The position numbers and the translations under genes are program-made. Source: Candidatus Zixiibacteriota bacterium (GTDB lineage Bacteria > Zixibacteria > MSB-5A5 > SM23-73-2). Taken from it: DNA of 9,829 bases. Within the stretch, counting starts at the first letter, position 1. The number at the start of each line of letters is the position of its first letter. Shown in pieces: positions 1-4,625 of the stretch. The notes below the pieces were generated by a model. The model ran no database searches. It was not told where the DNA came from and worked only from the letters and a program-made list of their open reading frames with translations. The stretch covers positions 1-9,829 of the forward strand of contig JAUWYR010000059.1 of the NCBI GenBank assembly GCA_030615745.1. Reading direction: 5' to 3'.

Positions 1-126
1 GAAGGTTTTCATTCAAGACTGAAATCAGATTATCAAAGACACAGAGGTTTAACGGAAAAACACAAAATTCAATACATAAATTGGTACTGTTTCCTTAAAA
101 ATCAAATGAAAATAGCAACACTTTAA
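1..126 (+). CDS. C-terminal fragment of a probable DDE transposase (5' end outside window)
   Basis: The first frame is open from base 1 to a TAA at 124-126, giving 41 residues. The peptide starts EGFHSRLKSDYQ, continues RHRGLTEKHK and then IQYINWYCFLKN. A 'FHSRLK...RG(L/V)...K...Y(L/I).W(Y/F)' tail is typical of the C-terminus of several DDE transposases, where the first glutamate often belongs to the catalytic triad. I infer a transposase on that pattern and cannot assign the IS family. It is followed by noncoding sequence and a palindromic repeat, which fits the edge of a mobile element. It could instead be the tail of an unrelated gene, because only 41 residues are visible. Confidence 0.4.
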   Translation, partial: EGFHSRLKSDYQRHRGLTEKHKIQYINWYCFLKNQMKIATL

Positions 127-138
127 AACCTTTATACC

Positions 139-209
139 CATTGCGAGGAGTCCATATGGACGACGAAGCCCCGCCGTTTGCGGGGGCCACGCCCTTCGGG
201 CTCGCAATG
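139..209. repeat. REP-like palindromic element with 9-bp terminal inverted repeats
   Basis: The ends are CATTGCGAG (139-147) and CTCGCAATG (201-209), a perfect 9-bp inverted repeat. Inside are a perfect 12-nt palindrome, GTCCATATGGAC (150-161), a GC-rich hairpin CCCCGC/GCGGGG (169-174 with 180-185), and GCCC-TTC-GGGC (191-201). It is far more GC-rich than the flanks and contains no gene. Multi-hairpin elements starting ATTGCGAG and ending CTCGCAAT are widespread dispersed repeats in bacteria; membership in that group is from memory. No T-run follows, so I do not call it a terminator. The rest of 127-361 is AT-rich leader sequence. Confidence 0.75.
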
Positions 210-248
210 ACAAAATACATACTTTTTCAGAGCTCTATATATAATAAG

Positions 249-277
249 TTGACACCAAAATCTTTTTATGCTATTTT
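249..277 (+). promoter_or_regulatory. Predicted sigma-70-type promoter for the lipoprotein operon
   Basis: A perfect -35 box TTGACA (249-254) is followed after 17 bases by TATTTT (272-277), four of six matches to TATAAT. Transcription would start near 284, giving a leader of about 78 nt before the ATG at 362. A TATAAT hexamer at 240-245 lies just upstream but has no good -35 partner. No operator is evident. Confidence 0.6.
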
Positions 278-361
278 TTAATCTATGAAAAAACTAACTC
301 TGCAAAAAGTTTCAAAAAAAAGATGGATGAGAAAGGACCAAAAGTTAGTGGAGGTTTCGAT

Positions 362-1441
362 ATGAGAAGACTCTCTTTATCATTAATTGCTGCAATACTT
401 TGTTTGACTTTTTTGCTTTTTGGATGTGGAAAGGAAACGAAAAAAACTTTCCCGCAAGCTTTTCAAGACAAGATAGTTTTTGTTTGTGGGGATAATCTGT
501 GCACTATCAACCCCGATGGTTCAGATTTGAAGGTAGTAGCTTCTTCTAAAAGAAGAGGTGCATTTTCAAGACCATCCTGGTCTTCTAACAAAGAGATGAT
601 AGGTGCAACAGTCTATGTCCGAAAAACACCTCAGATTATTTTGGTCAACTCCGATGGCTCGAATCTTGATACACTCGGTCTGCCAGCTGAGCTTGAAGAA
701 AAAATAGAGCATCCACGCCGAGCTTTACCAAAAAAAAGAAAGAAAAGCATATATTTCCGAGGTTGGACTAAGGGAGATAACCTTATGTTCTCCTCAGGAG
801 CGTTTGAGGGTTCAAGGATCGGTGTGATGAACACCAAAGGAGAGATCAAAAAGGTATTGAGGGGCAATTATCCTCATAGTTTCGGGGATAAAATTGTCTA
901 TTTAGGTTATAGTTATACAGAAAAAGGATTGGGAACTGATATATTTGTCTTTGATTTTAAAACAGGAAGAAATTTTAACTTGACCGGTGACAGAAAAATC
1001 GAGTATTATCTTCCAGTTGGTTCTCCTGAAGGTGAAAAGATTGCATTTGGATTTACTCCCCGTGGGGAGAAAGGTGAGCTCTGGGTTATGAACTCAGATG
1101 GGACAGGAAAGAAAATTCTGGCTAAAAGGGATAAGGATTATGTGGGCACTTCTATCAGGACAATTGAGTTTTCACCTGATGGTAAAAAGATTCTGTTTGT
1201 CCCGGACAATGGAGGCAAAAGTGAGATTTATGTAATAAACACAGATGGCACTAATTTAAAAGGTATAACTGGAAAGGTAGCTTTTGGCAGAGGCGGAGCC
1301 AGCTGGTCTTCTGATGGAAAAAAAATCGTTTTCACATCTAACAAAGATGGTAATGAAGAGCTTTACATAGTCAACGCTGATGGAACCGGACTTAAAAGAT
1401 TAACCAATAACGATATTAAAGACTGTTATCCGGATTGGTAA
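362..1441 (+). CDS. PD40-repeat (TolB/DPP-IV-like) beta-propeller lipoprotein
   Basis: The 359-residue protein starts with a lipoprotein signal peptide: MRRL, a hydrophobic stretch to residue 20, then the lipobox L19-F20-G21-C22. It should be exported and lipid-anchored at Cys22. I chose the ATG at 362 over the in-frame ATG at 323 because it gives a proper signal peptide and has GGAGG (350-354) seven bases upstream. The mature part has PD40-type propeller blades, each combining a 'SPDGKKI.F' strand with an 'I.V.N.DGT.LK.LT' strand: about residues 33-60, 72-105, 220-253, 269-303 and 314-348. Such proteins fold as TolB-like propellers and bind proteins or glycans. It is not TolB itself, since the N-terminal TolB domain and Tol-Pal neighbours are missing. 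The exact role is unknown. It is probably first in the operon, with a nine-base gap to the next gene. Confidence 0.85.
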   Translation: MRRLSLSLIAAILCLTFLLFGCGKETKKTFPQAFQDKIVFVCGDNLCTINPDGSDLKVVASSKRRGAFSRPSWSSNKEMIGATVYVRKTPQIILVNSDGSNLDTLGLPAELEEKIEHPRRALPKKRKKSIYFRGWTKGDNLMFSSGAFEGSRIGVMNTKGEIKKVLRGNYPHSFGDKIVYLGYSYTEKGLGTDIFVFDFKTGRNFNLTGDRKIEYYLPVGSPEGEKIAFGFTPRGEKGELWVMNSDGTGKKILAKRDKDYVGTSIRTIEFSPDGKKILFVPDNGGKSEIYVINTDGTNLKGITGKVAFGRGGASWSSDGKKIVFTSNKDGNEELYIVNADGTGLKRLTNNDIKDCYPDW

Positions 1442-1450
1442 AGTCAAATT

Positions 1451-2161
1451 ATGAACTCAAAATCTCTTGATGCTTCCGCAGAAAAAATAAAAAAAATCTC
1501 TAAGCTTTTAAACAAAGAATATGGTGAAAGGATTTGGAGACCAAGTGGCGACCCTTTAAAAGTTTTAATCGGAACCATTCTTTCACAGAACACCTCGGAT
1601 AACAACAGCCACCAAGCCTTTAGAAATCTCAAAAATAACTTTAAAAATTGGGATGATATAAGGAAAGCACCCACAAAGAGAATTGAAAAGGCTATAAAAC
1701 ACGGGGGATTAGCCAGAATAAAAGCGAAAAGGATAAAAGATATATTGAATCGGATACACAAAGATAATCATAATACAAGTCTAAGTCATTTGAAGAAGAT
1801 GGAAACCCAAAAGGTGATCGAATATTTAAAAAGATTCAAAGGAGTGGGTGAGAAGACCGTTGCCTGTGTTCTTTTATTTTCCTTAGGGCGACCAATTATT
1901 CCGGTGGATACTCATGTTTTGAGATTGTCCAGAAGATTGGGTCTCATTCCAAAAAAGACTGAGCCGAAAAAAGCCCACCAAATCCTTCAAAAACTTGTTC
2001 GAAAAAATTTAGTTTACTCATTTCATCTGAACCTGATCGAACATGGAAGAAAGATATGCAAGGCTAAAAATCCAAGGTGTGATGAGTGTGTTTTATTTGA
2101 TCTATGTAAGGCTTTTGAAAAAATAAACTTTTTAAAAAAAGGAGAGCCATCTTATGCCTAA
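1451..2161 (+). CDS. nth: Endonuclease III-like DNA glycosylase/AP lyase (HhH-GPD, 4Fe-4S)
   Basis: This 236-residue protein is a base-excision repair enzyme that removes oxidised pyrimidines and cleaves abasic sites by beta-elimination. The core includes ILSQNTSD (43-50), a helix-hairpin-helix FKGVGEKTVACVL (129-141) with catalytic Lys135, and the HhH-GPD aspartate Asp153 in PVDTHVLR. The C-terminal iron-sulfur loop is Cys203-x6-Cys210-x2-Cys213-x5-Cys219, the canonical Endo III spacing. E. coli Nth is 211 residues; the extra length is an N-terminal extension and a short basic tail. The extension contains a 27-nt repeat (codons 3-11). No good ribosome-binding site is visible, and no alternative start lies nearby, so it may be translated by coupling to the gene upstream. 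It overlaps the cupin gene by eight bases. The symbol denotes the family; a paralogous Nth-like subgroup is possible. Confidence 0.9.
   Translation: MNSKSLDASAEKIKKISKLLNKEYGERIWRPSGDPLKVLIGTILSQNTSDNNSHQAFRNLKNNFKNWDDIRKAPTKRIEKAIKHGGLARIKAKRIKDILNRIHKDNHNTSLSHLKKMETQKVIEYLKRFKGVGEKTVACVLLFSLGRPIIPVDTHVLRLSRRLGLIPKKTEPKKAHQILQKLVRKNLVYSFHLNLIEHGRKICKAKNPRCDECVLFDLCKAFEKINFLKKGEPSYA
1457..1483 (-). repeat. 27-nt dispersed repeat, copy 1 (inverted relative to copy at 9373-9399)
   Basis: The reverse complement of 1457-1483 is identical over all 27 bases to 9373-9399. The shared core includes CTGCGGAAGCATCAAGAGAT. Here it covers exactly codons 3-11 of the endonuclease III gene (SKSLDASAE), read antisense to the other copy. 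A chance match of this length in 10 kb is negligible. It holds two weak dyads, TTC-TGCG-GAA and TCAA-GAGATT-TTGA. Confidence 0.9.
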
Positions 2162-2471
2162 AATTAATATCAATGAGGCGATGAAAAAGATTAAAAAGCC
2201 TTTTGAGCCTCTGCATTTGGTGGATGTGGGTGATTATAACGTTTATCTGGTTGAGCTTTTAGGTGAATATAAACGTCACAAGCATCCATTTGATGAGTTT
2301 TTCTACGTAGTTAAGGGTGAGATACAGATCGAGCTCGATAAAAAGACTGAGAAGCTTAAAGAAAAAGAGGGTCTTTTAGTAAAAAGAGGAGAGTTTCATA
2401 AATCCAAATCCAAGAAAAGGTCTGTGGTGATGATGTTCGAGAAAGCAGGTCTCAGCATGCAGTTCAAATAG
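2154..2471 (+). CDS. Small single-domain cupin protein
   Basis: This 105-residue protein is one beta-barrel cupin domain. Motif 1 is complete: G37-x4-H42-x-H44-x3-E48-x6-G55. Motif 2 is G79-E-F-H82. His42, His44, Glu48 and His82 would form a divalent metal site, so it is probably metal-binding. Family members are isomerases, dioxygenases, metal sensors or small-molecule binders; the sequence does not discriminate, so I give no substrate. There is no signal peptide, so it should be cytoplasmic. Its ATG overlaps the end of the endonuclease III gene by eight bases, with AAAGGAGAG (2139-2147) six bases ahead as a good ribosome-binding site. The peroxiredoxin-like gene starts one base after its stop, so the two are probably made together. 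Confidence 0.85.
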   Translation: MPKININEAMKKIKKPFEPLHLVDVGDYNVYLVELLGEYKRHKHPFDEFFYVVKGEIQIELDKKTEKLKEKEGLLVKRGEFHKSKSKKRSVVMMFEKAGLSMQFK

Positions 2472-2472
2472 G

Positions 2473-2943
2473 ATGGATAACGTCAATATAATAAGACCCG
2501 GATTTATTGCCCCTTTGTTTGAACTTTTTGATTCAGAAGGGGAAAAAATCAATTTAGCTTCCTTTTTTGGGGAAAAGATAGTTGTTCTGGTCTTCTTTTC
2601 CAGTTTAAAAGAAAACCAGGATTTTTTAAAGCTATTTCAAGAAAAACTTAGAGAGATAAGATTAAAAGGTGGGGTAGTTTTAGGGATAAGTGGAGTTAGG
2701 AAAAGAGAGTTGAGAAAAGAGAAAGAGAAATTAAATCTCGAATTTCCCCTTTTATGTGATAAAGGTTTTTCGGTTATATCCCAGTATGGGGTAAAGGATA
2801 CATCTTCTGAAAAAGGTCTTTGTTATCCTGCGGTCTTTATAATCGACAGAAATGGATTGATTCGCTACAGGAAAGTCTGGGTAGAGAAAAATTTCAAGCC
2901 GGACTTAGGGGAGATACTTTTCACTTTAGATGAATTGATTTAA
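2473..2943 (+). CDS. Peroxiredoxin/AhpC-TSA-fold protein lacking the peroxidatic cysteine
   Basis: This 156-residue protein has the thioredoxin-fold outline of a Bcp-type peroxiredoxin: an N-terminal PGFIAPLFELFDSEG (9-23), NLASFFGEKIVVLVFF (27-42), GVVLGIS (67-73), FPLLCDKGF..ISQYGV (91-106) and YPAVFIIDRNGLIRY (118-132). After the VVLVFF strand, active peroxiredoxins have a P-x3-T-x2-C loop. Here the loop reads SSLKENQDFL (43-52), with no Thr and no Cys. The only cysteines, Cys95 and Cys117, lie elsewhere. It therefore probably lacks classical peroxidase activity, unless one of those cysteines has taken over. It begins one base after the cupin stop (TAGGATG) with no strong ribosome-binding site, which suggests translational coupling. 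It ends the first operon; no conventional terminator follows. Confidence 0.75.
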   Translation: MDNVNIIRPGFIAPLFELFDSEGEKINLASFFGEKIVVLVFFSSLKENQDFLKLFQEKLREIRLKGGVVLGISGVRKRELRKEKEKLNLEFPLLCDKGFSVISQYGVKDTSSEKGLCYPAVFIIDRNGLIRYRKVWVEKNFKPDLGEILFTLDELI

Positions 2944-3042
2944 CGATTTTTTATTCGTATAGAGGTAGTGTATCTCATTATGGTTATAAGACCTGTAAGT
3001 TTCTTGAACGCTATTGCTTATCCAACAAAATAAACCTGATAC

Positions 3043-3102
3043 GTAGGGGAGACCCTTGTGGTCTCCCACTGGTAGTTGGGAGGGGACAAGCCCCTCCCCT
3101 AC
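3043..3102. repeat. 60-bp double-hairpin palindromic element
   Basis: Outer arms GTAGGGG (3043-3049) and CCCCTAC (3096-3102) pair perfectly. Inside are two 8-bp hairpins: GGGAGACC/GGTCTCCC (3047-3054 with 3060-3067, loop CTTGT) and GGGAGGGG/CCCCTCCC (3078-3085 with 3091-3098, loop ACAAG). The right flank ACAAAAAAATC is found, in reverse complement, to the left of the hairpin at 3314-3339, so the two look like one family. No T-run follows on either strand, so it is not a standard terminator, though it could stabilise the 3' end of the upstream mRNA. The rest of 2944-3166 shows no gene. Confidence 0.8.
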
Positions 3103-3109
3103 AAAAAAA

Positions 3110-3120
3110 TCCGAAGGATC
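3110..3120. repeat. TCCGAAGGATC motif, copy 1 of 3
   Basis: TCCGAAGGATC occurs here and at 9785-9795, and TCCGAAGGAT at 9556-9565. The core TCC-GAA-GGA is a small dyad. All three copies lie in repeat or mobile-element sequence, so it is probably a fragment of a dispersed element. Confidence 0.5.
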
Positions 3121-3166
3121 TTGACGATTTGCATTATTTAATTGGAATAGCACTTTTTAAAAATAT

Positions 3167-3194
3167 TTGCTTTTAAAATGGAATTTGATATATT
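3167..3194 (+). promoter_or_regulatory. Predicted promoter of the tRNA-Sec gene
   Basis: TTGCTT (3167-3172) and TATATT (3189-3194) are 16 bases apart, four of six and five of six matches to the consensus. Initiation would fall about seven to ten bases downstream, close to the first base of the tRNA at 3204. That placement supports the call. A weaker TTGACG at 3121-3126 has no good -10 box. Confidence 0.45.
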
Positions 3195-3203
3195 AGAAAA
3201 GGT

Positions 3204-3301
3204 GGAAGCGGATAGGATCTGGTGGTCCTTGCGGACTTCAAATCCGTTATCCCGGCTCTTTTTGAGTCGGGAGGTGGGTTCGATTCCCACCCCTTCCGCC
3301 A
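3204..3301 (+). tRNA. selC: tRNA-Sec (anticodon UCA), encoded CCA
   Basis: The 98-nt gene reads UGA as selenocysteine. The acceptor 5' strand is GGAAGCGG (3204-3211). The D arm has the six base pairs and 4-nt loop typical of tRNA-Sec (AGGATC/GGTCCT around TGGT, 3214-3229). The anticodon arm is 3231-3247 with TCA at 3238-3240 in loop CTTCAAA. A long extra arm of eight pairs has a T5 loop (3251-3271). The T arm is GTGGG-TTCGATT-CCCAC (3274-3290). The discriminator is G3298 and CCA is encoded (3299-3301). Oddity: the 3' strand after the T loop is only 12 nt, so the branch pairs as 7+5 with C3209 bulged, or has a C-C mismatch, unlike the usual bacterial 8+5. It lies 271 bases upstream of selD, whose product acts in the same pathway. 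Confidence 0.93.
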
Positions 3302-3313
3302 AAAGTATTTTTT

Positions 3314-3339
3314 GTAGGGACAGGTCAAAAGACCTGTCC
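3314..3339. repeat. Hairpin repeat, half-element of the GTAGGG family
   Basis: GGACAGGTC (3318-3326) and GACCTGTCC (3331-3339) form a perfect 9-bp stem with an AAAA loop. The left flank ATTTTTTGTAGGG matches the reverse complement of the right end of the 3043-3102 element. The T-run precedes rather than follows the stem, so I do not call it a terminator for the tRNA gene. A possible promoter (TTGACT 3340-3345, GATTAT 3365-3370, 19-base spacer) lies just downstream and might serve selD, but it is weak. Confidence 0.65.
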
Positions 3340-3395
3340 TTGACTGATTTCATCTTTTTATATTGATTATGAGCCAAAAAGAAAAAAATCTGTGT

Positions 3396-3467
3396 CCGTC
3401 GGGTCCCCTGACCCGACGGGAACTCCCCTTTTGGGTCAGCCTGCCCGTCCAGGGGGGACCCAAAAGG
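3396..3467. repeat. Compound palindromic element upstream of selD
   Basis: The first stem is CCGTCGGGTC/GACCCGACGG (3396-3405 with 3410-3419, loop CCCT), ten perfect pairs. The second is CCTTTTGGGTC/GACCCAAAAGG (3427-3437 with 3457-3467), eleven perfect pairs around a 19-base loop. Both arms share GGGTC/GACCC. It is much more GC-rich than the surroundings and has no coding content. Confidence 0.75.
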
Positions 3468-3483
3468 CACTGGATTAAGATAA

Positions 3484-3561
3484 TGGTAGCCGTCCCGTTT
3501 CAGACGGGGCGAAAATCTAACATTTATTTTTAATAACTAACGCCCATATGGGCGGCTACCA
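3484..3561. repeat. 78-bp inverted-repeat element abutting the selD start
   Basis: Terminal arms TGGTAGCCG (3484-3492) and CGGCTACCA (3553-3561) pair over nine bases. A left inner hairpin pairs 3491-3498 with 3504-3511 (loop TTCAG, one G-T pair), and a right perfect palindrome is CGCCCATATGGGCG (3541-3554). The centre is AT-rich (TAACATTTATTTTTAATAAC). Its right end is 11 bases before the selD ATG, so the arm could fold into the selD leader and mask the poor ribosome-binding site. That regulatory role is inference. The CCATATGG core recurs in the 139-209 element. Confidence 0.7.
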
Positions 3562-3572
3562 GGTTTTAAATT

Positions 3573-4625
3573 ATGTCAGAAAAAGAAAAAATAAAACTCA
3601 CAGCTTATGCCTCGTCATTTGGGTGAGCTTCCAAATGTAGTCCGGAGGACACGATGCAGGTTCTGCATCATCTGAACAAAGTCGATGACCCCAATGTTTT
3701 GGTCGGCTTTAACGCAGTTGATGATTGCGGTGTATATAAACTTACAGATGATTTAGCTTTAGTTCAAACAGTTGATTATTTTCCTCCGGTTGTGGATGAC
3801 CCTTATGATTTCGGTGCCATCGCCTGTGCCAACTCTTTATCCGATATTTATGCTATGGGTGGAAAACCAATTTCTGCTTTAAATATTGTTGGATTTCCGT
3901 CTAATAAGCTTCCTTTAGAAGTCTTGGAGGAAATTTTAAAAGGTGGGTCTTTTAAGGCTAAAGAAGCAGAAGTTTCAATAATCGGAGGTCACACAATTAA
4001 GACAAAAGAGCCCCTTTATGGTATGTCGGTTACCGGAGTGATCCATCCGCAAAAAATCGTTAAAAATAGTGGAGCTGAAGTTGGGGATGCTTTGATTTTA
4101 ACCAAACCTCTTGGAATCGGGATAATAACCACCGCGCTCAAACAGGGAAAAATCTCTTCAGATGTTGAAAAAAATGTAACAGAGATAATGACTACTTTGA
4201 ATAAAAATGCTTCGGAGGCAATGGTAGAGGTTGGAATAAAAGCTTGCACAGATATTACCGGCTTTGGTCTTCTTGGTCATCTATGGGAGCTATGCTCCTC
4301 CTCTGGTGTAGGAGCGAAAATCTATCTTTCGAGGATTCCAACGATAAAAGAGGTCTGGGATTTTGCTTCGAAAAAAATTATTCCTGGAGGAACATTGGCA
4401 AATCTAAAATTCGTGGAGGATAAGGTGGTCTGGGAGGAAAGGATAAGCGAGGATGCAAAAATTGTCCTAACTGATGCTCAGACCTCAGGTGGACTCTTGA
4501 TATGTTGCCCTGAGGATAAAAAAGAAAGGCTTTTGGATCTTTTAAAAGAGAAAAATGTTTCAAATTATAATATAATAGGAAAGATTTTAGAGGATAAAAG
4601 ATGCAAGATAAAAGTGGAGATGTGA
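3573..4625 (+). CDS. selD: Selenide, water dikinase (selenophosphate synthetase), Sec-containing
   Basis: SelD makes selenophosphate from selenide and ATP, the selenium donor for SelA. Reading from ATG 3573, codon 18 is TGA (3624-3626) in the context LTAYASSFG-U-ASKCSPED. That is the place of the catalytic Cys17 of E. coli SelD, with the essential lysine at Lys21. The full product is 350 residues, like E. coli SelD (347). Downstream are the ATP-binding VDDCGVY (48-54), GGHTIKTKEP and TDITGFGLLGHL motifs. Beginning at ATG 3654 would remove the active site. ATG 3573 is the only upstream start, because an in-frame TAA lies at 3567-3569, but its ribosome-binding site is poor. A SECIS hairpin candidate is at 3653-3669. 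The gene overlaps selA by 25 bases. Confidence 0.93.
3653..3669 (+). promoter_or_regulatory. Candidate bacterial SECIS hairpin in selD
   Basis: GATGCAGGTTCTGCATC folds as a perfect stem (GATGCA/TGCATC, loop GGTTC; or seven pairs with loop GTT). From memory, the E. coli fdhF minimal SECIS is GGTTGCAGGTCTGCACC, also 17 nt, with the same GCA-GGU..C-UGC apex that binds SelB. The hairpin starts 26 nt after the UGA, longer than the 11 nt of fdhF, but the apical G lies about 33 nt away, within the range accepted for bacterial SECIS. A small GTCC-GGA-GGAC hairpin (3640-3650) in between could shorten the effective distance. The codons also encode MQVLH, so some of the pairing could be coincidental. 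Confidence 0.75.

Noticed and set aside
323-361. Lipoprotein start at ATG 323
   Set aside because: It would add 13 polar residues before the signal peptide and place its SD-like sequence (GGAGG) within the coding sequence. ATG 362 fits the signal peptide and the spacing.
362-1441. TolB of the Tol-Pal system
   Set aside because: The protein has PD40 blades but a lipobox, no TolB N-terminal domain, and no tolQ/R/A or pal neighbours.
2473-2943. Sec-containing peroxiredoxin
   Set aside because: The frame has no internal TGA, and the active-site loop has neither Cys nor a UGA codon.
3043-3102. Rho-independent terminator after the first operon
   Set aside because: The stems are strong, but no T-run follows on either strand; the adjacent run is of A on the + strand. 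I treat it as a repeat element.
3314-3339. Terminator of the tRNA-Sec gene
   Set aside because: T6 (3308-3313) precedes the 9-bp stem instead of following it.
3178-3366. Small frames on both strands across 3138-3470 as genes
   Set aside because: They run through the tRNA-Sec gene and GC-rich palindromes and have no recognisable protein pattern.
139-3561. CRISPR array
   Set aside because: The repeats are palindromic elements of different sequence and irregular spacing, not identical direct repeats with regular spacers.
3654-4625. SelD starting at ATG 3654 (323 residues)
   Set aside because: This start lies inside the SECIS-like hairpin and removes the G-U-ASK active-site segment. ATG 3573 with TGA read as Sec restores a normal full-length enzyme.
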